Positions 25,122 through 33,116 of a stretch of 38,334 nucleotides of DNA are shown here, piece after piece. The notes beneath the pieces are model-generated. The model was given only the letters and a program-made list of their open reading frames with translations, did not search any database and was not told the origin of the DNA. A program made the translations under genes and the position numbers. This DNA comes from Oscillospiraceae bacterium (GTDB lineage Bacteria; Bacillota_A; Clostridia; Oscillospirales; Oscillospiraceae), in the NCBI GenBank assembly GCA_902786615.1, contig CADADE010000045.1, positions 1 to 38,334 on the forward strand, read 5' to 3'. How positions within the stretch are numbered: position 1 is the first letter of the stretch; every line of letters begins with the position of its first letter.

Positions 25122-26874
25122 TCACGCGGCCTGTGCCAGGGATTCGCCGAAGAATTCGTTCATCAGCCCGCTGAGAGCGGCCAGGTCATAGAAGCCGACG
25201 GTGGGATTCTCGCCGTCGCCCAGAAGGTTTGCGTCGACGGGGCAGCCGTTGTCGATGTTGCCGCCCTCATCGTTGACGCCGATGCTGGACGCGGCAGAGT
25301 TGCGCATATCCATACCGCCGACAGAGGAGTAGCGGATGGCGCAGGCGCCGCCGCCGCTCTGTTCGCCGAGGATCATGGCCCCGTGCTCATGCATGAACCA
25401 GGGGAAGTTGTTGCCGCAGGAGAAGGAGGCTTTGCTGGTCAGCACACCGTAGTGGTAGCCGGTGTAGGGGCTGACGTCGTTTTCGTCGAAGACGCCGTCA
25501 AAGTTCATGTCGAAGTCCTGGTACTTGGTATTGTACTGAGAGGTCATCTCGTCCCTGTCGCGGACATAGCCGACGCCGGTCAGCAGCCACTCGATCGCGA
25601 GTAGCGCGGTATCGTCGCCGCCGCCGTTGCAGGTGTCGTCGATGATGATGTTCTTGATGGCGGGGTTCTTCGCGGCGCGCTCCAGGCCGGAGAGGACGGT
25701 GCCGATGGTCTCCCAGGTTTCGCCGTCCTCATCGTCCTCGGTGATCAGGGGACGCTCGCCCGTGCCGGCATAGAAGGCCTTCCAGCCGTCGTTGTCCACG
25801 GTGAAATGGTCAAAGCGAATGATGGCGGTGTCGCCCTGCTCGGCGTAGTAATCGCCGTTGTAGAGGGATTCGCGGGCCTCCCTGCACTGGGTCTTGCGCC
25901 CGTCCATACCGTAGTTGAACTCATAGTAGGATCCGCCGTACTCCTTGTCCATTACGTCATGCATGATGCTGCGCGACAGCTCCAGCTCGTCGAGCTGTAC
26001 CACATAGGCGCCGATGCCGGTATGGCCGCCGTCAAAGAGCAGGCCGTTGTAAAGATGGCTCAGGCCCGTGTAGAAGTTCAGGAAATCGGTGGCGAGCAGC
26101 ATCGCCTTGATCTCGGGGTACTTGGCAGAGAGGACCTCGTCCAGCGTCCCGTTCTCCAGATCGTCATGGATGTACTCCTGACCGGGATTGCCATGCCACA
26201 GATCCAGGCTGAAGCAGAGCTCGTTATAGGTGTACTGCGCCAGATCCTCGGCGCGATCCGCCTTCACGGCGGGGAGGTAATCCGGGTCGTCCGATTTTCT
26301 CGCCCACATACACGACATAGTACCCGCCGGCGCTGGCAAAGATGTCGGCCAGGGTCTGCAGCGGCGCGTAAACGCCGGTGTCATCGCCGCGCAGATGGAT
26401 GTCATAGTTTGCCAGCGTGAAGGCCTTCGGCGTCGCCTCTGCAGGATCCGTGACGTGGCGCGTTTTGGCAAAGGGATAGTCCGGGTCGTAGCCGCCGGAC
26501 TCCGTGAGCAGGAGGTCGTGGGCAGGCTCGATAAAGCGCTTCATGTCGTAGATCACGACGGTATCGGTGTCCACGTCAAAGACCGCCTTGTCGCCGAGGA
26601 AGTTCGTGACCGTGTAAACGCCGCCGTCACGCTTGAAGCTCATACCCTCGGTCATATCGGTGCCCGCCAGATAAAACCGGTTGTAGAAGTCCGTGACGCT
26701 CATGTAGGGCACGTTGGGCAGATCCTCATAGAAGCGGACGGTCGCGGTCTCGGCAGTGTCCACCTTGTCCCGCACGACGGGCAGGGCTTTTTCCGTATAG
26801 CTCTCCGCAAAGGCCGGGACGCCGAGCGTCAGCACCATTGTGAGCGCGAGGAGGATGCTTAGCAGTTTCTTCAT
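25122..26874 (-). pseudogene. S41-like secreted protein (paralog 4), split by a +1 frameshift
   Basis: The first frame starts at 26874 (MKKLLSILLALTMVLTLGVP signal peptide) and runs to VVYVGEK near codon 193, then goes out of frame. The second frame carries SDDPDYLPAVKADRAEDL onward to the stop at 25122. The switch is at a run of four A on the minus strand (26295-26298); removing one A restores a single protein of 583 residues, the length of its paralogs. The C-terminal half keeps NIIIDDTCNGGG, ASFSCGNNFPWF, GEQSGGGAC and the loop DMNFDGVFDEND. It is the most divergent paralog; its end (DNGCPVDANL, MNEFFGESLAQAA) lacks FYDRxxLTDYIN. It could be a true pseudogene, a homopolymer sequencing error or, less likely, slippage-based recoding. 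Confidence 0.8.
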
Positions 26875-26903
26875 GTTGTTGAATCCTTTCTTATTTTTGG
26901 CTC

Positions 26904-26939
26904 CCTGTCACGGTTTTCCAGCAGAGCAGCCGTGACAGG
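26904..26939. other. Intercistronic hairpin between the S15 gene and paralog 4
   Basis: CCTGTCACGG (26904-26913) pairs perfectly with CCGTGACAGG (26930-26939). On the minus strand it is followed by GGAGCCAAAAAT rather than T, so it is more likely a processing or stability hairpin than a terminator. Confidence 0.45.
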
Positions 26940-26965
26940 CGGGCTGAATTGTGGGATTATTCCTG

Positions 26966-29092
26966 TTACTGCGCGTTCTGGGGGAAGCGGAGCTCAAAGG
27001 CGGAGTTGTCGATGTTGAACGAGTAGTTATGGGAGGACAGGGATGAGTCGGAGACGACGCCGTTGAAATAGTCCTCGTCGAGGAGAGCCCTGTAGGGGTC
27101 CCAGCCGGTGACGACCAGCACCGCCTTGTGTCCGGGCTGGAAGGTGTAGGAGCTGGGCTGGAGATAGATGGTGTAGTCGTAGTATTCGCCCGGCTTCATT
27201 TGCTCCGTCTTTTTGGTGTAATCCCTGCCCTCGTAGCCGCCGCCGTAGTCGGCAAGGTCGCTGTGGCCAAAGGTGATGAGCTTGGCGGTGGTGTTGCTCT
27301 GCACGAACTCGATCACCTTGGTTCTGCTGAGGCCGCCGCCCGTCTCCGTCACGCCGAGGGTGTGCTTCGGGAGGGTGTTGTTCATCCGCTCCTTGGTCAT
27401 GTAGGCCTTGAAGGGCGTCTCACCGTCGATGGTGTCGATGAGCATGGCCGAGATCACCATACCGTTCCCGCCCGCGTTTCGGGTGGAGAGTCTCAGATGC
27501 ACCTCGGGCACGCCGCAGAAGCTGTAATTCTCGGGAAGCTCAAATACATAGGTGCTGCAGGCGCTCTGCGGAAGAGAGAGATAGTAATTATCGCGGGAAT
27601 TGGGCTTGCCCTGCTCGTCGGTTCCATCCTTATACTGGTTGTAGAACGGGCCGATGGCGGTCGTGTCCACATGGGAGACGTCTTCGGGGTTCACGGTCTT
27701 GTCGTATTCAAAGGTATCGTAGGTGAAGTCGTCCCAGGTATCGTAGGTTTTGAACGAGCCGTCGAGGTTGCTCTGGACGCTGACCGTCGGCATGTTCTGG
27801 ATGCCGTTGTCCACGCCGTAGAGATAGTGACTGAGCCACTTGTTCATGATCTCCTGCCACAGCTCGCCGTTGACGACGACGCCGTCCAGGATGTTATGGC
27901 CGTCCTGGTGCAGGACGAGCTTGAAGTTCTGCCCGGCTTTGGCAAAGGAACGCGCCATCAGGTCGGACTGCTTGGTGCAGACGTTGAAGTCGTTCATGCC
28001 GTGCACGATCAGCGCCGAGCAGTTGATCTTGCTTGCGTCTACCGAGTAGTCGAGCCGCGCCCAGATATCGTCATAATTGCCGTTGGTGGCCCGCTGATCC
28101 TCCGCAAGCTGCCAGAGGAAGGAGGCATAGTCGTCATTGATGACCGTCCAGTCGTCGTCCAGGAAGGCTGCGCCGCTGTTGTAGAAGGCCAGGGTGTGCG
28201 CGTAGTCCGCTTCGTTATAGAGCGGCGCGCCCTGGGAGTTGGTGTATTCGTACCAGGAGGCGATGCCTGCGAAGGGGATGATGGTCTTGAGGCCCTCAAC
28301 GCCGGAGGTGGCCACTTCAAAGGGCAGGGTGCCGCCGTAGGAGCAGCCTGTCATGGCGACATTGCCGTTGGACCAGTCGGCCGCGATTTCTATATTATTA
28401 TAAGGATCGGTGTAGGCCGTGCGCTTGCCCGCCAGCCATTCCACCACGCAGGCGTGGGCATCCCGCTCCAGGTCAAAGCCGCAGAGCTCATAGCCCTCGG
28501 AGCCGTAGGTGCCGATGCCGCCCGCCTCCACCACGGCAAAGCCTCTGACAAGATAGTAGTCATAGGCCTGGGCGTATATGTATCCGGGCATATTGGAGAA
28601 GGGCACCTTGTAATTCCAGACCGCCGGGTCGGCGATCGCCGCCGCCTCAAGGGTGGTCATGCTCCCGGCGGGGGTGCGCTTTTCACCCGAGGCATAGAGC
28701 CTGCTGTAATCAAAGGGGGTGGGATTGAGCATCTGTGAGGGATCCATGCCGTACTCCTCCACGGTGCCCGCGCCGTAGGGGGTCGGGTCGTAGATCGTGC
28801 CGGCCTTGTACGCGCCCTCGGCCGCGGCGCGGGGAACCTGAACCAGCGCCTCCACCAGATCGGCCTTGCCGTCGCCGTCGGTGTCGTGGTCAGTCTCAAC
28901 ATAAACGCAGAAGCGGAGAATGTCGCTGTCCTCGTTTGTGTAGTTTGCGTCTCTCAGGTTGGTGTACTGGAGGATGGGCTGGGCCGCGCCATCCTTGAAT
29001 ACCGGCGCTTTCGCGGCGTCGTCCGCAAAAGCTGGAGCGCCCATGGCCAAAACCATCGTCAGCGACAGCAGGATGCAGAGCGTTTTTTTCAT
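26966..29092 (-). CDS. Secreted S15 family Xaa-Pro dipeptidyl-peptidase-like hydrolase
   Basis: The start is the ATG at 29092 after GAAAGGACAAGCAC; the protein has 708 residues. The signal peptide is MKKTLCILLSLTMVLAMGAP, ending in AFA. An alpha/beta-hydrolase core follows with the nucleophile in GCSYGG (Ser 251), a likely acid in VHGMNDFNV and the His in HQDGHNI. A C-terminal jelly-roll-like part (about 480-708, with VHLRLST, YTIYLQPSSYTFQPGHKAVL) matches the S15/CocE layout. Near residue 55 is DHDTDGDGKADLVE, a calcium-loop-like motif. S15 enzymes release X-Pro dipeptides or open ester bonds; the peptidase neighbours favour the first. The promoter region carries the SARP-type repeat and the leader hairpin. 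It is the first gene of the long minus-strand series. Confidence 0.9.
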   Translation of the reverse strand: MKKTLCILLSLTMVLAMGAPAFADDAAKAPVFKDGAAQPILQYTNLRDANYTNEDSDILRFCVYVETDHDTDGDGKADLVEALVQVPRAAAEGAYKAGTIYDPTPYGAGTVEEYGMDPSQMLNPTPFDYSRLYASGEKRTPAGSMTTLEAAAIADPAVWNYKVPFSNMPGYIYAQAYDYYLVRGFAVVEAGGIGTYGSEGYELCGFDLERDAHACVVEWLAGKRTAYTDPYNNIEIAADWSNGNVAMTGCSYGGTLPFEVATSGVEGLKTIIPFAGIASWYEYTNSQGAPLYNEADYAHTLAFYNSGAAFLDDDWTVINDDYASFLWQLAEDQRATNGNYDDIWARLDYSVDASKINCSALIVHGMNDFNVCTKQSDLMARSFAKAGQNFKLVLHQDGHNILDGVVVNGELWQEIMNKWLSHYLYGVDNGIQNMPTVSVQSNLDGSFKTYDTWDDFTYDTFEYDKTVNPEDVSHVDTTAIGPFYNQYKDGTDEQGKPNSRDNYYLSLPQSACSTYVFELPENYSFCGVPEVHLRLSTRNAGGNGMVISAMLIDTIDGETPFKAYMTKERMNNTLPKHTLGVTETGGGLSRTKVIEFVQSNTTAKLITFGHSDLADYGGGYEGRDYTKKTEQMKPGEYYDYTIYLQPSSYTFQPGHKAVLVVTGWDPYRALLDEDYFNGVVSDSSLSSHNYSFNIDNSAFELRFPQNAQ

Positions 29093-29107
29093 GTGCTTGT
29101 CCTTTCT

Positions 29108-29120
29108 CTCCCCGCGGGAG
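29108..29120 (-). promoter_or_regulatory. Leader hairpin CTCCC-N3-GGGAG before the S15 gene
   Basis: CTCCC and GGGAG (29108-29112 and 29116-29120) with a CGC loop lie directly before the AGAAAGGA ribosome binding site, as in the leaders of the genes starting at 18340 and 33073. Confidence 0.55.
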
Positions 29121-29161
29121 TACACGGATGGATTTGCGGCGGTCTGTTTCAGAATAAATAA

Positions 29162-29189
29162 AAAATATAATCCGCCAACATTATGTCAA
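29162..29189 (-). promoter_or_regulatory. Second candidate promoter of the S15 gene
   Basis: On the minus strand TTGACA (29189-29184) is followed after 16 bp by TATTTT (29167-29162). It lies between the SARP-type promoter and the start codon and could give basal expression. Confidence 0.5.
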
Positions 29190-29220
29190 CATCTTGCGGT
29201 TTTCCCGCATAGTTAGATGT

Positions 29221-29256
29221 ACTTTATCACAAGGTGCGCTCAAAACCGTCTCAAAT
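29221..29256 (-). promoter_or_regulatory. SARP-type promoter of the S15 peptidase gene
   Basis: Read on the minus strand: ATTTGAG, 4 bp, TTTTGAG, 12 bp, then TAAAGT as an extended -10 (preceded by TGA). The two heptamers have an 11-bp period and the second covers the -35 position, where no consensus -35 is present. Geometry is identical to 31207-31242 and 33117-33152. Confidence 0.72.
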
Positions 29257-29281
29257 ATTCTCAGCTTTTCCTAAAAAAATG

Positions 29282-29311
29282 AAAAAAACCGGGGCGCAGA
29301 GCGCGTCCCGG
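29282..29311 (-). terminator. Terminator of the orphan response regulator gene
   Basis: The stem CCGGG (29289-29293) with CCCGG (29307-29311), plus inner CGC/GCG pairs, has seven A on the 5' side. This gives a T7 tail on the minus strand just after the stop at 29319. A-rich sequence also follows on the plus strand, so it may act in both directions. Confidence 0.88.
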
Positions 29312-29318
29312 AAAAAAT

Positions 29319-30116
29319 TTAAGAAATATTATGAAAATACAGCGTTCCCGCTGTCAGCTCCGCCCAGCTGTAGTTGGTCATATATTCGCCCCGATACGTG
29401 TTGACCGACGCCAAATCGTCCTCCAGCATCCGGTAATAATCGCAGTCCAGCATCTCCGGACGGATCGCGAGGTGCGCCCCGCGCCGGATCAGCACGTCCT
29501 CCATCCCGATCTGCCGCAGCGTCTCCCGCAGGTCACCGACGAAATTGCGGACGCGGTGCTTTGCGTTTTTCATATCCGCGACGTCGCCCCACAGCGCGGA
29601 GATGATCTCCTCCGCCGTGCAGGAGGCGCCCTTCCGGTCGACGAGGTAGGCCAGCAGCTCTTTTGTCTGCCGCCGCGAGAATTTCAGCGGCTCTCCCTGC
29701 CAGAACACCTCAAAGCTGCCGAAGCACTGGACCCGCAGTTTCTTCGGTCGGCTGTCCGCCGTCGGCAGTACGTCCAGCTCTGTGCGCACCTCATACGGCG
29801 TCAGCGGCTTCATCAGATAACCCTGCGCCCGTACCCGGAAAGCGTCCAAGGCGTATTTGGGAATGTCCGTGACAAATACCACCCGCGTGTCCGGGGAATC
29901 CGTTTTGAGCGCGACGGCAAATTCCAGCCCGGACAGCCCCGGCATTTCAATATCGCTGAACACAATGTCCGGGCGCAGGCGTTTATCCCGGATGGCGGCC
30001 AGCGCATCGGCAGCCAGCGCAAAGCACATGAGCTTCGCCTCAGGCACAGCCTCCCGGATGGCCTGTTCCGTGTCCCGCAAGATCTTCGGTTCGTCATCTA
30101 TGGCAAAGATCAGCAT
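29319..30116 (-). CDS. Response regulator with SARP/OmpR-type winged helix (orphan paralog)
   Basis: I start at the ATG at 30116 after GAGGAAACACC, giving 265 residues. Residues 1-120 are a receiver domain: IDDEP, phospho-acceptor Asp 55 in DIVFSDIEMPG, VFVTD, and Lys in GYLMKPLT. Residues about 130-210 form a winged helix of the Trans_reg_C/SARP type (LRVQCFGSFEVFWQGEPLKF, RRQTKELLAYL, SALWG). A short SARP-like tail follows (DCDYYRMLEDDLASVNTYRG, ending WAELTAGTLYFH). It is very similar to the regulator at 33214 but has no kinase partner next to it. It follows the CPBP protease gene by 98 bp. It is probably a DNA-binding activator for the nearby repeat-bearing promoters; that link is inferred. 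Confidence 0.9.
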   Translation of the reverse strand: MLIFAIDDEPKILRDTEQAIREAVPEAKLMCFALAADALAAIRDKRLRPDIVFSDIEMPGLSGLEFAVALKTDSPDTRVVFVTDIPKYALDAFRVRAQGYLMKPLTPYEVRTELDVLPTADSRPKKLRVQCFGSFEVFWQGEPLKFSRRQTKELLAYLVDRKGASCTAEEIISALWGDVADMKNAKHRVRNFVGDLRETLRQIGMEDVLIRRGAHLAIRPEMLDCDYYRMLEDDLASVNTYRGEYMTNYSWAELTAGTLYFHNIS

Positions 30117-30174
30117 GGTGTTTCCTCTCTCTTCAGCAAGGGATGATCTGCTTTTCGGCGCCCCGGATTTGAGC

Positions 30175-30206
30175 CTGTTTTGTGCAAAAAAACTGCGCCA
30201 AAACAG
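30175..30206. other. Hairpin between the CPBP protease and response regulator genes
   Basis: CTGTTTTG (30175-30182) pairs with CAAAACAG (30199-30206), with a further GCA/TGC pair inside. No T run follows on the minus strand. It may adjust the ratio of protease to regulator transcript. Confidence 0.45.
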
Positions 30207-30214
30207 CACGATTA

Positions 30215-31129
30215 TTATTTTTCCCAGACGTCCAGGGACGTGAGCCTGTGCTTTTTCCCCAGGTAAACAAGGATCGCCGTCGCGGTAGCAAATACGAGGA
30301 CCGCAGTTATAGAGCTTTCCACACCGAACTCCACGTTATAGAAGAGACTCGTTCTGGCTGTGGCGGGATCGAGCTTGAAGATGGCGAAATCGTACACCGT
30401 GCCGCTGTTCGGCAGGCCGAAAATGAAATTCTGCGTGAAATTCCAGGCCGCGTGCGCCGCCATCGCCATCCACAGCGAATCCAGATAATAGACCATGAGG
30501 CTGAACGCCACGCCCACCAGGTAGATGCTGAGCACTGCCCAGATCGTAATGCCGGGGATCAGGATATGCACGAGCACAAAGACGAGGGGATTTACCAGAA
30601 TGGCGACCCACGGATTCCGGTACGCCTTTCTGAGCCGCTGGTACAGTACGCCGCGGCAGAGAAGCTCCTCGCCGCCGGACTGTGCAAGCACCGACAGGAA
30701 GATCAGCAGGAGCTTCAGCACCGGGAACGCGGTAAAGCTGAGCTGAATATCCCCGTGCAGTACGGCGACGCCGACGCAGAGGGTGTTCAGCCCGAGGCCG
30801 ATGAGAAGCCCCAGGAGCGCCATTTTCACGGTGTTGCCCTGCGGCTCGGTGCCGAATGCGCGGAGGATCGGCCTGTCGGATTTGACGAGAAGAAGGTAGA
30901 CGATCGCAATGATCCAATACCCCAGAAAGCCGAAGTTATCTTGCAGGATCTGAACGAACGCGGCGTTCCCCTCGTTCTTGAACAGCTTGATGATGCTGCC
31001 CAGCCCCTGGCCGATGGCGGCTCCCACAAAAAACATCATAAAGAAGAGGAGGATCGAAACGATTATCGAATCCTTCCAGGTATAGCCGTCCCGGTGGATT
31101 CCGCCGGAAACGCTCTTTTTATTTTCCAT
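30215..31129 (-). CDS. CPBP family intramembrane metalloprotease (CAAX/Abi type)
   Basis: This is a 304-residue membrane protein with about eight helices. The family motifs are in order: GGEELLCRG (EExxxR, Glu 154-155), FVLVHI (FxxxH) and HAAWNF (HxxxN). These residues form the glutamate and histidine active centre within the membrane. Family members cut prenylated or signal peptides, mature bacteriocins or give self-immunity. AAGGAG lies six bases before the ATG. It has its own SARP-type promoter (31207-31242) and a leader hairpin CCCC-GTT-GGGG (31162-31172), and is followed by the orphan response regulator. Its substrate is unknown; a link to secreted peptidases or peptide signals is suggested by the neighbours. 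Confidence 0.9.
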   Translation of the reverse strand: MENKKSVSGGIHRDGYTWKDSIIVSILLFFMMFFVGAAIGQGLGSIIKLFKNEGNAAFVQILQDNFGFLGYWIIAIVYLLLVKSDRPILRAFGTEPQGNTVKMALLGLLIGLGLNTLCVGVAVLHGDIQLSFTAFPVLKLLLIFLSVLAQSGGEELLCRGVLYQRLRKAYRNPWVAILVNPLVFVLVHILIPGITIWAVLSIYLVGVAFSLMVYYLDSLWMAMAAHAAWNFTQNFIFGLPNSGTVYDFAIFKLDPATARTSLFYNVEFGVESSITAVLVFATATAILVYLGKKHRLTSLDVWEK

Positions 31130-31206
31130 GTTTTCTCCTTCCTGCCTTTGGGTACTGTTTGCCCCGTTGGGGAATCAGTCCCGCGGCATCAATCAATCGC
31201 TTTGGT

Positions 31207-31242
31207 ATTATAGCACACAAAGCGCTCAAAACCAACTCGAAT
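31207..31242 (-). promoter_or_regulatory. SARP-type promoter of the CPBP protease gene
   Basis: Read on the minus strand: ATTCGAG, 4 bp, TTTTGAG, 12 bp, TATAAT with TGC just before it (extended -10). The first heptamer contains TCGAG, the core known from SARP sites of actinobacteria. The leader to the ATG at 31129 is about 70 bases. Confidence 0.78.
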
Positions 31243-31270
31243 CTCCGAAAAATTTGTTCAGACGCAGTAT

Positions 31271-31298
31271 AAAGAGAGCGCCCCGGCGGGACGCTCTC
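31271..31298 (-). terminator. Terminator of S41-like paralog 5
   Basis: GAGAGCG (31274-31280) pairs with CGCTCTC (31292-31298), with CCC/GGG inside. On the minus strand a short TTTAT follows. The T run is weak. Confidence 0.6.
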
Positions 31299-31348
31299 GC
31301 ATGGTCAGGGCAGCGCATCCGGCGCTTGCCGATTTCAATTGCTTACAA

Positions 31349-33073
31349 TTATTTGATGTCGTTGATGTAGTCCGTCAGCGCCGCGCGGTCATAGAAGAAG
31401 GACGGGTTGGTGAGAACAAAATCCGGCTCAGCGCCGCGGTCAACATCGTAGAAGGAACCGTTCTTGAGGAAGGACAGGCGCAGATTGCTGGAGATCTGGA
31501 AGGACGTGCCCCAGGCGGTGGAGGCGTTGAGCACCGGGCACGCGCCGCCGCCGGAGGGACGACCGATCAGCGTGACCCTGTCGGACTCCTTGAAGATGCA
31601 GGGGACGAGGTTGCCGCAGGAGAAGCTGACGGGAGAGACCAGACAGAACAGGTTCTTATCCTTGACGGTGTCGCTGTCGTCGAACTTGCGGTCACGGTTG
31701 GCGTCGCAGCGGTAGGTGGAGGAGCACATCGCATGGGTCATGGTGTCCTTCATGCCGATGGAAGCCTCACCCAGGAACCAGGCGATGGTGAACACCGCGG
31801 CATCGGCATGGCCGCCGCCGTTGCAGCTCAGGTCTATGACCACGTTCTCAATGGGGCTTCCCTCGCGGTTAATGCGCGCGTGGGCCTTCATGATCAGGCC
31901 GACGGTTTCATAGTCGTCGAAATCTTCGGGGTCTTCGACCTGATAAAACTGATCGCCGTTCTGATCGGCTAAATAGAATCTGTCAAAGGTGATATAGGCC
32001 GTGTTGCCGATCTCCTCATAACCGGGAATGCCGTCGGGGTAGAACTTCTCACGGGCGGCAAGAAAATCCTCCTTGATGGCGCTTCTTCTCAAGACGGAGG
32101 GGCCGTCCGGCACCGTGACGTCGACAGGACCGGCGAGATACGAATAGCCGTGCCAGTCGGAGTGGAGGTCGTCAAAGAAATCGGTGATCATGCGCCAGAC
32201 CGCCCGGTCCGCGTATTCCGCATTTGCGCCTTTCAGCAGACTCTCCAGGCCGGTGTCGTGGAAGAACTCGTGGAAGCTCTCAATTTCATGGGTGTCCTTC
32301 ATGCCGTACATATAATCCAGCATCAGGCAGAGCTCGTTATAGCCGAACGCCGCCAGGGCTTCGCTGCGCTCGCCGGTCGGGGCAGCATAATAGAGCTCTC
32401 CGGCAAACTCCTTCACATTGCCGGAAAAGATAACGCACTGACCGTTAAAATAGATCCCGGAGCCGACAGGCGCAACGATAAAGTCAGACAGGGTCTGCAG
32501 CGGGATCAGGTACAGCCCGTCCTGCTGAACGAGGTCAATGCCGTACTCCCCGAGCGGGAGCGTCAGCTCATGGCCGTAGCGCGTGAGGGTGCCGTTTTCC
32601 AGCTTTTGCAGGGCCGCAGGCTCTCCCGCCGCGTTGAAAACATTCATCCTTGTCATATCCAGCAGCGTAGAGCTGGACGCCTGCTTGCAGAACAGGTTGT
32701 AGTCCTTGAAGAAGATCGTGTCCTGATCGAAATCAAGCACCATGGTCGCGCCGTTATCGTCGGCTCCCTCCGCAGGGTGCCGACGGATATAGGTCACGAC
32801 GGGCCCGTCCGACTCCATGGAAAAGCTGAGGTCATGATCTTTGCTGCCAAGGATGAGAGCATCGAGCAGCGTCAGAAAATCATTGGCCTCTATATAGGGC
32901 AGATCCGCCGCGCCGTCCAGGAAGCAGAGTTTTACATCCATCCCGAGGCTGTTGCTGTTGTGATAGAGCGGGAACGCGGCGCTGGTGATCTCGTGCGCCT
33001 CCGCCGCAAAGGCCGGAACGCCGAGAGGCAGGAGCATCGTCAGCACCAAGAGTATGCTTAGGAATTTCTTCAT
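31349..33073 (-). CDS. Secreted S41-like peptidase-fold protein (paralog 5)
   Basis: This is a 574-residue protein with signal peptide MKKFLSILLVLTMLLPLGVP ending in AFA. The N-terminal region has DLPYIEANDFLTLLDA and RYGHELTLPLGEYGIDLV. The S41-like core has FFDDLHSDW, YEEIGNTAYITFDRF, ENVVIDLSCNGGG, SFSCGNLVPCIFK with candidate Ser 485, GRPSGGGAC and DRGAEPDF. The loop DANRDRKFDDSD lies before the Ser motif. The end, FYDRAALTDYINDIK, is intact. Unlike the other paralogs it stands alone, with its own SARP-type promoter (33117-33152), leader hairpin and terminator, directly downstream of the kinase/regulator operon. This makes it the most likely direct target of that system. Confidence 0.87.
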   Translation of the reverse strand: MKKFLSILLVLTMLLPLGVPAFAAEAHEITSAAFPLYHNSNSLGMDVKLCFLDGAADLPYIEANDFLTLLDALILGSKDHDLSFSMESDGPVVTYIRRHPAEGADDNGATMVLDFDQDTIFFKDYNLFCKQASSSTLLDMTRMNVFNAAGEPAALQKLENGTLTRYGHELTLPLGEYGIDLVQQDGLYLIPLQTLSDFIVAPVGSGIYFNGQCVIFSGNVKEFAGELYYAAPTGERSEALAAFGYNELCLMLDYMYGMKDTHEIESFHEFFHDTGLESLLKGANAEYADRAVWRMITDFFDDLHSDWHGYSYLAGPVDVTVPDGPSVLRRSAIKEDFLAAREKFYPDGIPGYEEIGNTAYITFDRFYLADQNGDQFYQVEDPEDFDDYETVGLIMKAHARINREGSPIENVVIDLSCNGGGHADAAVFTIAWFLGEASIGMKDTMTHAMCSSTYRCDANRDRKFDDSDTVKDKNLFCLVSPVSFSCGNLVPCIFKESDRVTLIGRPSGGGACPVLNASTAWGTSFQISSNLRLSFLKNGSFYDVDRGAEPDFVLTNPSFFYDRAALTDYINDIK

Positions 33074-33089
33074 ATCGTTCTACCTTTCT

Positions 33090-33102
33090 CTCCCTGCGGG
33101 AG
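33090..33102 (-). promoter_or_regulatory. Leader hairpin CTCCC-N3-GGGAG before S41-like paralog 5
   Basis: CTCCC (33090-33094) and GGGAG (33098-33102) with a TGC loop lie directly before AGAAAGG. The stem sequence equals that at 18358 and 29108 while the loop differs. Confidence 0.55.
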
Positions 33103-33116
33103 TATGAAATAAATTT

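Noticed and set aside
30165..30190. ATTTGAG-CCTG-TTTTGTG on the plus strand as a fourth SARP-type site
   Set aside because: The spacing matches, but there is no -10 at 12 bp and no plus-strand gene downstream. It overlaps a hairpin.
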